Notes under the pieces: generated by a model
What the model saw: only the letters and a program-made list of their open reading frames with translations
The model's database searches: none
Told to the model about the DNA's origin: nothing
Program-made: the position numbers and the translations under genes
Part shown: piece by piece, positions 1 through 7,033 of the stretch
Numbering within the stretch: the first letter of the stretch is position 1
Layout of the letters: the number at the start of each line of letters is the position of its first letter
Virus record (IMG/VR): IMGVR_UViG_3300036832_000873
Span: 1 to 34,743 of that record
From: a virus
Strand: one strand, 5' to 3'
DNA: 34,743 nt

Positions 1-2
1 AG

Positions 3-164
3 CTCCCGGTGACGTTGCTGTACGAGGGCACCGACGACCAAGGCCGTCGCTGCTGGCTTGCGCTCATTCCGTGGGTCGATGGCATCGCGGACGCCGACCT
101 GTTCCACGACGGCGACCCGACCGGCCACGTCATCACCATCGAGTACGTGCCCCGGAACATGTAA
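3..164 (+). CDS. C-terminal end of an unrecognised small phage protein (5' truncated)
   Basis: An open frame enters from the left edge and ends at TAA 162-164, giving 53 residues that finish in EYVPRNM. The composition (YEGTDDQGRRCW, acidic middle) looks like real protein, whereas the overlapping frame through the same bases is an Arg/Pro-rich shadow. It sits just before the portal. On a circular map it would lie between large terminase and portal, where actinophages often carry a small head-associated gene. It may be the end of the gene that starts at 34708, but the two pieces do not join in frame without one extra base (modulo 3). Function unknown. Confidence 0.5.
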   Translation, partial: LPVTLLYEGTDDQGRRCWLALIPWVDGIADADLFHDGDPTGHVITIEYVPRNM

Positions 165-196
165 GCGCTGGGCGCATCGGCGTACGCTTCGGGCCG

Positions 197-1639
197 ATGA
201 CGTCGGTGATGCCGCCCGCGATCACCGAGCGCACGGCCGAGCAATGGCGCGACGTGTTGCTCGTCGAGCTGATGCAACGACAGACCCAGCTCTGGCTGCA
301 TTTCGCCTACTACGAGGGCGACCACCCGCTGCCTCGGGCGCCCAAGCAGGCGCTCGACGCATATCGACGGCTGCTCAAGCAGTCGCGCACGAACTGGATG
401 CAGCTCATTGTCGACGCCGTGGCCGAGCGCCTGTCGGTGGTCGGGTTCCGCTTCGGCGATCAGGGCGGCGACAGCGACGCGTGGATGATCTGGCAGGCGA
501 ACCACATGGACGCCGACGCCGAGCTGGCGCAGACCGACGCGCTGACGTGCGGCGTGAACTACGTGAGCGTGTGGCCCGATGATGCGAACCCGACCGGCGT
601 GAGCATTCAGGTAGAGCACCCGTCGCAGACGATCGTGGCGTACGACCCGAATCATCGACGCGATCGCATCGCGGCGGTCAAGGCGTGGGACGACCCGCAG
701 TGGCTGCATTGCTGGCTGACGACCGCGACCGAGAGCATCGAATGGGCTGCCGAACGTCGGGCGCGCCCGACCGCGAACGAGCAGCCGATGTCGTACTTCG
801 GCGGCGCGTCGTGGGAGCTCGTGAGCTACGACGCCAACCCACTCGGAGAGGTGCCCATTGTCGAGTTGCGGCCGTGGCCGCGCACGCAGCCGTTGACCAT
901 CGGCCGACTGCCGGGCCGTTCGGAGATGGATGGCGTAGTCGACGTCCAGGACCGGATCAACACGACGATCCTCAACCGGATGATCGCGACCGAGTACGCC
1001 GCCTTCCGCCAGAAGTGGGCGACCGGGCTCACGCTACCGACCGCGCGTGACCCGGTGACCGGCGAAGAGATCATCGACTCGCTCGGCAACCCGATGCATC
1101 AGTCGCCGTTCGAGATCGCGGTCGATCGGCTGCTCGTTGCCGAGGACGCAGACGTGAAGTTCGGCGAGTTCTCCGAGTCCGACCTCAAGGGCTACATCGA
1201 CAGCGTGGACGACGACGTGGCGCATCTCGCCGCCATCACCAAGACGCCGCCGCACTACCTGCTCGGCAAGATCGTCAACGCGTCGGGCGACGCGCTCAAG
1301 GCCGCGGAGACCGGCCTGGTGTCGAAGGTGCGTCGGCGTGCGTCGCACTTCGGCGAGGCGTGGGAAGAGGTCATGCGCCTGGCGTTCTCAGCCAAGGGCG
1401 ACCCGCGCGCGGTCGATTTCCAGGCCGAGACCATCTGGGCCGACTTCGAGACGCGCAGCGAGGGCGAGCTGGTCGACGCGCTGGTGAAGATGTCGAGCCT
1501 CGGGGTGCCGTACGAGGTGCTCTGGCAGAAGTGGGGCGCGTCGCCGCAAGAGGTCGAACGGTGGAAGGGCATGGCCGCGGAGCAGGCCGCGCTCCAGGCG
1601 TTGGCCGTGCCGGTGCCGAGTGCCCCCGCTGTCGCCTGA
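197..1639 (+). CDS. Portal protein (SPP1 gp6-like family)
   Basis: About 480 residues. It forms the dodecameric ring at the capsid vertex through which DNA enters and leaves and to which the terminase and connector proteins dock. The N-terminal signature LWLHFAYYEGDHPL, followed by a helix-rich region and SVVGFRFG, is characteristic of the Phage_prot_Gp6 portals of actinophages. A motif around NTTILNRMIATEYAAF is also typical. The open frame runs further upstream, but that part is Arg-rich and overlaps the preceding gene, so I chose ATG 197 (MTSV); ATG 209 is an alternative. No strong ribosome site is visible. The 3' end overlaps the next gene by 20 bases, as is usual for a portal-MuF pair. 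Confidence 0.93.
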   Translation: MTSVMPPAITERTAEQWRDVLLVELMQRQTQLWLHFAYYEGDHPLPRAPKQALDAYRRLLKQSRTNWMQLIVDAVAERLSVVGFRFGDQGGDSDAWMIWQANHMDADAELAQTDALTCGVNYVSVWPDDANPTGVSIQVEHPSQTIVAYDPNHRRDRIAAVKAWDDPQWLHCWLTTATESIEWAAERRARPTANEQPMSYFGGASWELVSYDANPLGEVPIVELRPWPRTQPLTIGRLPGRSEMDGVVDVQDRINTTILNRMIATEYAAFRQKWATGLTLPTARDPVTGEEIIDSLGNPMHQSPFEIAVDRLLVAEDADVKFGEFSESDLKGYIDSVDDDVAHLAAITKTPPHYLLGKIVNASGDALKAAETGLVSKVRRRASHFGEAWEEVMRLAFSAKGDPRAVDFQAETIWADFETRSEGELVDALVKMSSLGVPYEVLWQKWGASPQEVERWKGMAAEQAALQALAVPVPSAPAVA

Positions 1640-2363
1640 GGCGCTCACGCGGCTGGCGGTGAGCAATCAGCACCGCATGAGCGCGTACGCCAAGCGGGTC
1701 TCCGACACCTACGGTCGGACGTTCAAGGTGCTCGGCGGCGCGGACGGCGAGGCCGAGCAGGCGTGGACGCGGTTCGCCGCGCCGACGATGCGAGCGACGC
1801 AGCGCCACGTGATCCGCACGCAACAGTCGTACGTGAACCTCATGGCGCACGGGCTCGGTCTCGACGCCGGCACGCCGGTCGAACCGGACGAGCTGCTCGG
1901 CAGCCTCGCTGACCTCGCCGACCGTTACACCTCGCCGATCATCGACGTGCGCGCGCTTCTCACGCAGGGGATGCAGTTCCTCGATGCCGTCGACCAGGCA
2001 TCCCGACACGCCACCGAGCTGGCCCGCACCGACGTCGCCGACACCACCCGCGACTCGGGCACCGCGGCGATGGACAACACGGACGGCATCGTCGCCTATC
2101 GCCGCGTCCCGTCCGCCAACGCGTGCCCGTTCTGCCTCGTCGTCGCCGGGCAGACGTACCACACCGACGACCTGGCCCCGGCGCACAACAACTGCACCTG
2201 CGGGGTCGCGCCGATCACCGACGAGCACGACCCGACGCTCGCTCGGCAGCAGTCGTTGGCGAAGGACGTCTACGCGAACAAGTCGGCCGTCGAGGACGCG
2301 GTGAGCACGGCCGATTCGCTCGACACCGAACTACCGACCCAACCCGAAGGAGCCGCCACGTGA
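1620..2363 (+). CDS. MuF-like minor head protein
   Basis: A 247-residue protein read from GTG 1620 inside the portal 3' end. MuF/SPP1-gp7 proteins bind the portal and are carried into the head at low copy. The C-terminal third has the family's Cys/His module: CPFC in NACPFCLVVAG, then DDLAPAHNNCTCG. The preceding ELARTDVADTTRD is the usual 'ART' lead-in to this domain. The N-terminal half is helical, which fits portal binding. It is followed by the scaffold gene with a 4-base GTGA overlap, giving the standard portal-MuF-scaffold-capsid order. It ends soon after the Cys module, so it carries no toxin-type C-terminal extension, unlike some polymorphic MuF proteins. Confidence 0.9.
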   Translation: MPPLSPEALTRLAVSNQHRMSAYAKRVSDTYGRTFKVLGGADGEAEQAWTRFAAPTMRATQRHVIRTQQSYVNLMAHGLGLDAGTPVEPDELLGSLADLADRYTSPIIDVRALLTQGMQFLDAVDQASRHATELARTDVADTTRDSGTAAMDNTDGIVAYRRVPSANACPFCLVVAGQTYHTDDLAPAHNNCTCGVAPITDEHDPTLARQQSLAKDVYANKSAVEDAVSTADSLDTELPTQPEGAAT

Positions 2364-2929
2364 CCACGCCCGACCCGCCCGACCCGAAGCCCGACGACCC
2401 CAAGCCCGACGACCCCAAGCCCGACGACCCCAAGCCCGACGACGGCGCAACCGACGACGAGCGCACCCGCACGCTGATGACCGACCTGCAGGCCGAACGC
2501 AAGGCGCGCAAGAAGCTCGGCGACGATCTTGCCAAGCTCCAGCGCGAGCACATGGACGACGACGAACGCAAGGCTGCCGAGGCCAAGGCCGCAGGACGCG
2601 CCGAGGCGCTGGCCGAGGTGAACCAACGCCTGCTGCGCGCCGAGGTGCGCGCGCTCGCCGCCACCAAGCTGGCCGACCCCAGCGACGCGGTGCGGCTGCT
2701 CGATCTCGAGACCTTCGAAGCCGACGACTCCGGCGCATTCGACAATCGCGCCATCTCGGCGGCGATCGACCGGCTCGTGGAGGACAAGCCTTACCTGGCG
2801 AAAGCGGCACCCAACGGTGGCCCTCCGAAGGCGCCGCAGGGCACGCGAGGGACGCCGGGGTCGCCTGCCGGTGGCGGCGATGCCGCGTCGGACGGCGACG
2901 CATGGGTGCGAGGCCTGCTGAAGTCGTGA
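2360..2929 (+). CDS. Capsid scaffolding protein
   Basis: A 189-residue protein from GTG 2360, with an AAGGAG ribosome site at 2346-2351. The open frame extends upstream only as an Arg-rich shadow of the MuF gene. The protein has a Pro/Asp/Lys-rich N-terminus with four PDDPK repeats, then a long charged helix expected to form a coiled coil (DLQAERKARKKLGDDLAKLQ and onward). An Ala-rich helical region follows, and a disordered Gly/Pro/Ala segment leads to the C-terminal WVRGLLKS helix. This is the usual build of an assembly scaffold: a coiled-coil body with a short capsid-binding C-terminus. The position directly before the major capsid gene supports the call. No protease domain is visible in it or nearby. 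Confidence 0.85.
   Translation: MTTPDPPDPKPDDPKPDDPKPDDPKPDDGATDDERTRTLMTDLQAERKARKKLGDDLAKLQREHMDDDERKAAEAKAAGRAEALAEVNQRLLRAEVRALAATKLADPSDAVRLLDLETFEADDSGAFDNRAISAAIDRLVEDKPYLAKAAPNGGPPKAPQGTRGTPGSPAGGGDAASDGDAWVRGLLKS
2384..2443 (+). repeat. Tandem 15-bp repeat (4 units) in the scaffold gene
   Basis: Four 15-bp units (CCSAAGCCCGACGAC, S = G or C) run head to tail in frame and encode PKPDD four times. The last three are identical, which suggests recent slippage expansion. The repeat makes the N-terminal linker of the scaffold and could vary in length between related phages. Confidence 0.9.
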
Positions 2930-3063
2930 CAGACTGAGCGCCGATCGGCGAGCGTGATGCTCGTCGTGAGCGCGCTACCTCCGAGCGCTATCGGAGAGGT
3001 CGGCCGAGCCGACTCGGGTGAGACGCCCATCCCGTTGTGATCTTCCGGGAAGGAGGGCGTCTC
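2930..3063 (+). promoter_or_regulatory. Scaffold-capsid intergenic leader with three inverted repeats
   Basis: This 134-base gap precedes the most heavily expressed gene. It holds a perfect 12-bp palindrome (CGCCGATCGGCG, 2939-2950). It also holds a hairpin at 2977-3000 (CTCCGA/TCGGAG, loop GCGCTA, extendable with a 2-nt bulge). A 9-bp perfect inverted repeat follows: GAGACGCCC 3020-3028 and GGGCGTCTC 3055-3063. Its right arm ends exactly at the base before the capsid GTG and overlaps the AAGGAGGG ribosome site at 3050-3057. The last hairpin could control capsid translation; the first two could set transcript ends or mark a processing point. No U-tract follows any stem. Confidence 0.6.
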
Positions 3064-4083
3064 GTGCCCACGATCGATTCGACACTGATCCCCGTATCCA
3101 TCGCTCAACAGATCATCGCCATTGCCTCTCAGGCGTCGGTGTGCTTGCAGCTCGGCCAGCGCCAGCCCATGCCGAGCGGCATCGTCAACGTGCCCTTTCT
3201 CAAGACGCTCCCCGCATCGGGGTGGGTCAACGGTGTCGGCGGCCGCAAGCCGTCAACTTCGATCGAGTGGTCGTCCGACACGATCACGACCGAAGAGGTA
3301 GCGGCGGTCCTCGCGGTCCCGCAGGCGACGCTCGACGACTCGGGCATCCCGATCTGGCCGAACGTGCAGACGGCGATCGCCGACGCGGTGGCGTACTCGG
3401 TCGATTCGGCGATCCTGTTCGGCGACAACGCGCCGCCGAGCTTCATGGCGGGCGGCGTGTTCGGCGCAGGCACCGCCGTGGCGCCCGGGCCGGCTCGCGT
3501 CGTGCACACCGCGACGACCGACCCGCCCGACCTCGCGCAAGCGATCCTCGCCGCCGAGGCCGACGTCGAGGACAACGGGCTGATGTCGACCGGCTACGCC
3601 GCCGACATCGCCGTGAGCTCCCGGTTGCGCGGCTTGCGCGACACGGTCGGTCAGCCGATCTTCGTGCCGAACCTCGCGGCCGACCAGCCGCCCACGCTGT
3701 GGGGCGACCCGTTGCAGTTCTCCAAATCGGGCGCGTTCGATCACGCCAAGGCCGACGTCATCGCGGGCGCGTGGAACATGCTCATCATCGGCGTGCGCCA
3801 AGACCTCACGTTCGACATGTCGACCGAGGGCGTCATCACCGACTCGGCCGGGGCGGTGCTCGTCAACGCGTTCCAGGACGACCAAGTGCTGATGCGCGTG
3901 CACATGCGTCTCGGCTACGTGGTCGGCCAGCCCGTCTCTCGGCGCACCGGCTCGACCGTGTTCCCGTTCGGGTTCGCGGCCTACACCGGCACCGGCGTGC
4001 TCGCCGAAGGCGCTGAGCCCGAGCCCGAGACCGGCGCGAGCGGCGGCAACGGCGGCGCACGCACCAAGACAGCGGCGAAGTAA
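3064..4083 (+). CDS. Major capsid protein (HK97 fold)
   Basis: A 339-residue shell protein. GTG 3064 is chosen because a strong AAGGAGGG lies 6 bases upstream; the in-frame ATG at 3037 would use the leader as coding sequence and lacks a site. Features typical of actinophage HK97-fold capsids are IPVSIAQQIIAIASQAS near the N-terminus, GVGGRKPSTSIEWSSDTI (the E-loop and P-domain region), and an A-domain ending VLMRVHMRLGYVV. The C-terminus is a Gly/Ala-rich tail (EPETGASGGNGGA). The position after the scaffold and before the connector genes agrees. No maturation protease was found, so the N-terminus may not be cleaved. Confidence 0.92.
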   Translation: MPTIDSTLIPVSIAQQIIAIASQASVCLQLGQRQPMPSGIVNVPFLKTLPASGWVNGVGGRKPSTSIEWSSDTITTEEVAAVLAVPQATLDDSGIPIWPNVQTAIADAVAYSVDSAILFGDNAPPSFMAGGVFGAGTAVAPGPARVVHTATTDPPDLAQAILAAEADVEDNGLMSTGYAADIAVSSRLRGLRDTVGQPIFVPNLAADQPPTLWGDPLQFSKSGAFDHAKADVIAGAWNMLIIGVRQDLTFDMSTEGVITDSAGAVLVNAFQDDQVLMRVHMRLGYVVGQPVSRRTGSTVFPFGFAAYTGTGVLAEGAEPEPETGASGGNGGARTKTAAK

Positions 4084-4090
4084 CACCCAC

Positions 4091-4522
4091 ATGGCGACGT
4101 TGTGCACGACCGCGGACATCGAGGCGCTTGCTGGTTGGACGATCCCGCCCGATCAGCAAGCGAACGTCGACCGTCTCATCGAGATGGCGTCCGCGGTCGT
4201 TGCCAACGCGTGCATCCCGCTGCCCGATCCGACACCCGACGAGGTCGCGCTGGTCACGGCGCAGCTCGTCGTGCGTCAGCTCGCCAACCCGGTGCAGGCC
4301 GACACCGAACAGATTGGCCAGTACCGCGCCTCGTTCAAGTCGACCACGATTGCGCTCACCGCGACGGACTACGACACGCTCGCCTCATGGGCGTCGCCGC
4401 CAGTCGGTCGTCGCGCGTACAGCACGTGGACGCCGAGCCCGTTCGCGGTCGATGACGTGCTCGACCAGCCGTATTACGACTACCCGTACGTCGAGCCGTA
4501 CGAGCAAGAGGCGCGCACGTGA
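4091..4522 (+). CDS. Head-tail connector (adaptor, gp15/gp6-like)
   Basis: A 143-residue protein starting 7 bases after the capsid stop. Its first half is the helical adaptor fold seen in SPP1 gp15 and HK97 gp6: a short N-terminal helix (TTADIEALAGW), then IEMASAVVANACIPLPDPTPDEV and a second long helix (ALVTAQLVVRQLAN). The C-terminal third is rich in Tyr, Pro and acid residues. In this family the protein forms a ring under the portal. It is the first of four consecutive overlapping connector genes (adaptor, stopper, gp10-like, terminator), and that order is the strongest evidence. Confidence 0.78.
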   Translation: MATLCTTADIEALAGWTIPPDQQANVDRLIEMASAVVANACIPLPDPTPDEVALVTAQLVVRQLANPVQADTEQIGQYRASFKSTTIALTATDYDTLASWASPPVGRRAYSTWTPSPFAVDDVLDQPYYDYPYVEPYEQEART

Positions 4523-4857
4523 TCCCGTCGTCGCTGATCTCCGAGCCGGTGACGCTCGTGCAGCGCGTCGACCAGGGTGACAGCGACGATTACGGCGACG
4601 TCGTGCTCGCCGACAACCCGATCGACACGCACGCGTTCGTGGAGCCCTTCCGCGCGATGGAGGACACGGCGAACACGAACCAGCAGGCCAACACGGTGCG
4701 CATGTTCCTCGCGGCCGACGTCGACCCGACCGGCTACGACGCCGTGCGCCGCGAGGACGGATCGCTGTACGAGATCCAGGGCACGCCCGGCGCGGTGCGC
4801 CGAGCCTGGCCCCCGCGGCTCGACCACTACGAACTGCTCGCCCGGCAGGTCGTGTGA
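4519..4857 (+). CDS. Head-tail connector (stopper / head-closure-like)
   Basis: A 112-residue protein from GTG 4519, overlapping the previous stop by 4 bases. Short beta strands (EPVTLVQRV, TVRMFLAADVD, DGSLYEIQG) and the ending RLDHYELLARQVV match the small beta-barrel head-closure proteins of siphoviruses (SPP1 gp16-like), which plug the connector after packaging. The assignment depends mainly on length, beta-rich character and position between adaptor and gp10-like genes. Confidence 0.72.
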   Translation: MIPSSLISEPVTLVQRVDQGDSDDYGDVVLADNPIDTHAFVEPFRAMEDTANTNQQANTVRMFLAADVDPTGYDAVRREDGSLYEIQGTPGAVRRAWPPRLDHYELLARQVV

Positions 4858-5189
4858 TGCCGGTCTCCGTCAAAGCGAAGTTCGTCCCGGTGCCTGGCAT
4901 CGGCTACATCCTGACGGAGCAACGAGGCACGCAAGCGGCGCTCAACGCCGTCGCCCGCGCGGTGCGCGACCGGATGAAGGCGAACGTCACCGGGCCCGGC
5001 ACCAGCGCCTTCCGGCGCAGGGCGTTCGTGGAGCGCGGCGACGAGCCCGGCACGTGGCACGCCGGCACGCGCTACCGCATCGCTCACATCTTCGAGTTCG
5101 GTTCGGTCAACACGCGTCCGCACGGCTGGCTGCGCAACGCGGCGATGACCACGCCGAGCACGCGGTTCGTCGGCGACGGAGGCCCCTGA
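4857..5189 (+). CDS. HK97 gp10-like tail/connector protein
   Basis: A 110-residue protein from ATG 4857; the adjacent GTG 4854 would add one residue. It has the gp10-type pattern: a helix with LNAVARAVRDRMKANVTGPGT, then RIAHIFEFGSVNTRPHGWLRNA. The 'HxFEFGS...RPxxWLRxA' segment is the conserved core of this small family, which lies between the head-closure and tail-terminator genes and helps complete the neck. The stop overlaps the next ATG by one base. Confidence 0.78.
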   Translation: MPVSVKAKFVPVPGIGYILTEQRGTQAALNAVARAVRDRMKANVTGPGTSAFRRRAFVERGDEPGTWHAGTRYRIAHIFEFGSVNTRPHGWLRNAAMTTPSTRFVGDGGP

Positions 5190-5704
5190 TGGTCACCGTC
5201 ATCGACATCGAATCGGCGCTCATCTCATGGCTGCGCGATGACGCCGACGTGGCCGCGGTGTTCGCCGACCGCGTGTACGGCGTCCTGCCTGCCAAGCCGA
5301 CGTGGCCCGCGCTGCGCATCACGCGCATCGGCGGCGCGCCCCCGCACAACCGGCCGCTCACGCACGACCGCGCACTCATCCAGTTCGACGCCTTCGCCGC
5401 GTCGAACGACCCGCACGGCAAGGCCACCGTGTCGGCCGGGATCGAGGCCGTGTGCAACGCGATGGAGCGGGCCTACGGGCTCGACGTCGGCGGCGGCATC
5501 GTCATCGGCGCCGTGCAATGGCTGTCGAAGGCCTACGACCCGGACGCGTCGTACACGCCTGCTGCGCCTCGCTACCGCGCCGACGTGTTCGTCACGCATC
5601 GGCGACCGATCTTCGCAACAACCAGGGGAGACACCCAACACACCCACCCGCAACGGGAACGGGACCGGCACAACCGCGTGTCGGAGGAAGGAGCAAGGCA
5701 ATGA
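5189..5704 (+). CDS. Tail terminator / tail completion protein
   Basis: A 171-residue protein starting at ATG 5189. The first 130 residues follow the gp17/lambda gpU-like plan: an N-terminal helix (IESALISWLRDDADVAAVF), then beta strands in PTWPALRITRIGG, RALIQFDAFA, and a central helix in VSAGIEAVCNAMERAYG. In this family a hexameric ring caps the tail tube and joins it to the head. The last 30 residues (from TTRGDTQHTH) are polar and contain the ribosome site of the next gene, so they may be a non-conserved tail. It is followed immediately by the major tail protein, as expected. Confidence 0.72.
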   Translation: MVTVIDIESALISWLRDDADVAAVFADRVYGVLPAKPTWPALRITRIGGAPPHNRPLTHDRALIQFDAFAASNDPHGKATVSAGIEAVCNAMERAYGLDVGGGIVIGAVQWLSKAYDPDASYTPAAPRYRADVFVTHRRPIFATTRGDTQHTHPQRERDRHNRVSEEGARQ

Positions 5705-6306
5705 CCACCGCATGGGACCCCACACAGGTCCGACTCGGCACGACCGGCGATCTGTGGCGCGCGCCAGTTGGCACGCCCGCACCCGTCGACACCGCCGCCC
5801 TCACCACGCCGTGGGTGAACCTCGGCTACGCGAGCGACGACGGCGTGACCGCCCAGCCGCAGATCACCAAGACCGACATCATGGTCTGGCAATCGGCGTT
5901 CCCGGTGCGGGAACGCATCGTGCAAGGCGTCGACTTCAAGTTCAAGCTCGTCCAGGACAACCCGGAGTCGCTGCAACTCGCCTTCGGCGGCGGCGATTAC
6001 GAAGCGCTCACCGGCATCTATACGCCGCCCGCTCCTGGCGAGGTGTACGAGAACGCGTTCTGCTTCGACGTGATCGACGGCACCGTCAACTTCCGCTACT
6101 TCGCGGCGCGCGCCATCGTCACCGACGTGGCCGACATCGTGATGAAGGCCGACGAGGCCATCGGCTACGAGCTGACCGTCACGGTGCTCGCATCCGGTAG
6201 CACCGCGCCGTGGCAGCGGATCGACGGAGCGCCGATCACGCTGGCTGTCGATGAGGGGGCAACGTCAACCGCGCGTGGCGGCGAGCGTTCCGCCGACGCG
6301 GCATAG
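5701..6306 (+). CDS. Major tail (tube) protein
   Basis: A 201-residue protein from ATG 5701, 4-base overlap with the previous gene and an AAGGAG site at 5690-5695. It opens with WDPTQVRLGTTGDLWRAPVGT and continues PWVNLGYASDDGVT, the N-terminal strands typical of actinophage tail tube subunits. The middle (MVWQSAFPVRERIVQGVDFKFK) is also characteristic. The polypeptide should form stacked hexameric rings around the tape measure. The position before the frameshifting chaperone genes and the tape measure is diagnostic. The C-terminus is a short Ala/Gly/Ser stretch rather than an Ig-like domain. Confidence 0.88.
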   Translation: MTTAWDPTQVRLGTTGDLWRAPVGTPAPVDTAALTTPWVNLGYASDDGVTAQPQITKTDIMVWQSAFPVRERIVQGVDFKFKLVQDNPESLQLAFGGGDYEALTGIYTPPAPGEVYENAFCFDVIDGTVNFRYFAARAIVTDVADIVMKADEAIGYELTVTVLASGSTAPWQRIDGAPITLAVDEGATSTARGGERSADAA

Positions 6307-6308
6307 CC

Positions 6309-6713
6309 GTGGGCCGCGTCGATCTCGACGCGGTGCGCGCCGAAGCCGAGACCGAACCGCACTACGTCACGCTCGACGGCGTGGAGTACGCGTTACGGCC
6401 TGAGCTCCCGCCCGCCGTGATCGAGCTGCTCGTCCCGGAGGACTTCGACATCCAGCACCCGGAGAACATGAGCGACGTCCCGCGCTTCAGTCAGGTGGCG
6501 CGAGCGTTGCTGATGGACACCACCGTGGACGCGATGGCGTTCGCGCTCAAGATGTCGCAGGACCAATGGGAGGCCGTGTTCGATCTGTACGGGTTCAGCA
6601 TGGGGGAATCGTCCGCCTCGGCCGCGTCATCGTCGGAGACACCCGCGCCGTCGAGGCCGATCTCGCCCAGCACTACGGCATCGCCCTCACCGACGTCTAT
6701 CGCGGCAGGCTGA
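6309..6713 (+). CDS. Tail assembly chaperone, zero-frame product (lambda gpG-like)
   Basis: A 134-residue protein from GTG 6309. Residues 1-100 are the conserved chaperone domain: YVTLDGVEYALRPELPPAVIELL and a helical VDAMAFALKMSQDQWEAVFDLYG. After the slippery site at residues 98-100 the zero frame runs into a low-complexity Ser/Pro/Thr tail. That is usual for the unshifted product, because this stretch also encodes the shifted one. Chaperones of this type coat the tape measure while the tube polymerises and are not in the finished virion. Confidence 0.88.
   Translation: MGRVDLDAVRAEAETEPHYVTLDGVEYALRPELPPAVIELLVPEDFDIQHPENMSDVPRFSQVARALLMDTTVDAMAFALKMSQDQWEAVFDLYGFSMGESSASAASSSETPAPSRPISPSTTASPSPTSIAAG
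6602..6608 (+). promoter_or_regulatory. -1 ribosomal frameshift slippery site GGGGGAA
   Basis: In the zero frame the codons are ATG GGG GAA. A -1 slip re-pairs the Gly tRNA perfectly on GGG and continues as GGA ATC GTC. The conserved second chaperone domain is open only in that -1 frame and has no start of its own, so the shift is needed. A GC-rich stretch follows that could act as a downstream structure. The exact heptamer use is inferred. Confidence 0.85.
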
Positions 6714-7033
6714 CCGTGCGGCGCCTCGCCGTGCTCGTTGACCAACTGCCACCGGAAGCTCGCGTGCAGCAACACGCGATGGGCATGGACGCGCCCTGGT
6801 CGCTCGACTCCGAGGCGCTCGCCACCATCGCCGATCTGTTGTACGCGCTGCTGCGCGTGACGGTCGCCGCCAACTCCAAGCGCGGCGCGCGCGGGATGCC
6901 GTCGTTCTCGTTCCCGCGCCCGCACCGGATCGGCGACAAGCCGCCGCCGCCATCGCCGGGCTCGAGACCGAGCGACGGCAGCGTGCGCGGCTTCGGCGCA
7001 TTCGAGCACCGATGGGGGGACGGCAATGGCTGA
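6608..7033 (+). CDS. Tail assembly chaperone, -1 frame extension (gpGT-like)
   Basis: This is the second part of a fusion product of about 241 residues made by the -1 shift at 6602-6608. It reads IVRLGRVIVGDTRAVEADL, then QHYGIALTDVYRGRLTVRRL and AVLVDQLPPEA. The 'HYGIxLTDVYRGRLxxRRLAVLV' core is strongly conserved in actinophage gpT-like domains. In lambda the T part recruits tube subunits while the G part binds the tape measure. An apparent ATG at 6566 in this frame lies in shadow sequence and is not a credible start. The stop overlaps the tape-measure ATG (7026). Confidence 0.88.
   Translation: MVRLGRVIVGDTRAVEADLAQHYGIALTDVYRGRLTVRRLAVLVDQLPPEARVQQHAMGMDAPWSLDSEALATIADLLYALLRVTVAANSKRGARGMPSFSFPRPHRIGDKPPPPSPGSRPSDGSVRGFGAFEHRWGDGNG

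Noticed and set aside
6566-6604. ATG 6566 as an independent start for the second tail chaperone
   Set aside because: The residues before the slippery site in that frame are basic filler. Family knowledge and the GGGGGAA site support frameshifting instead.
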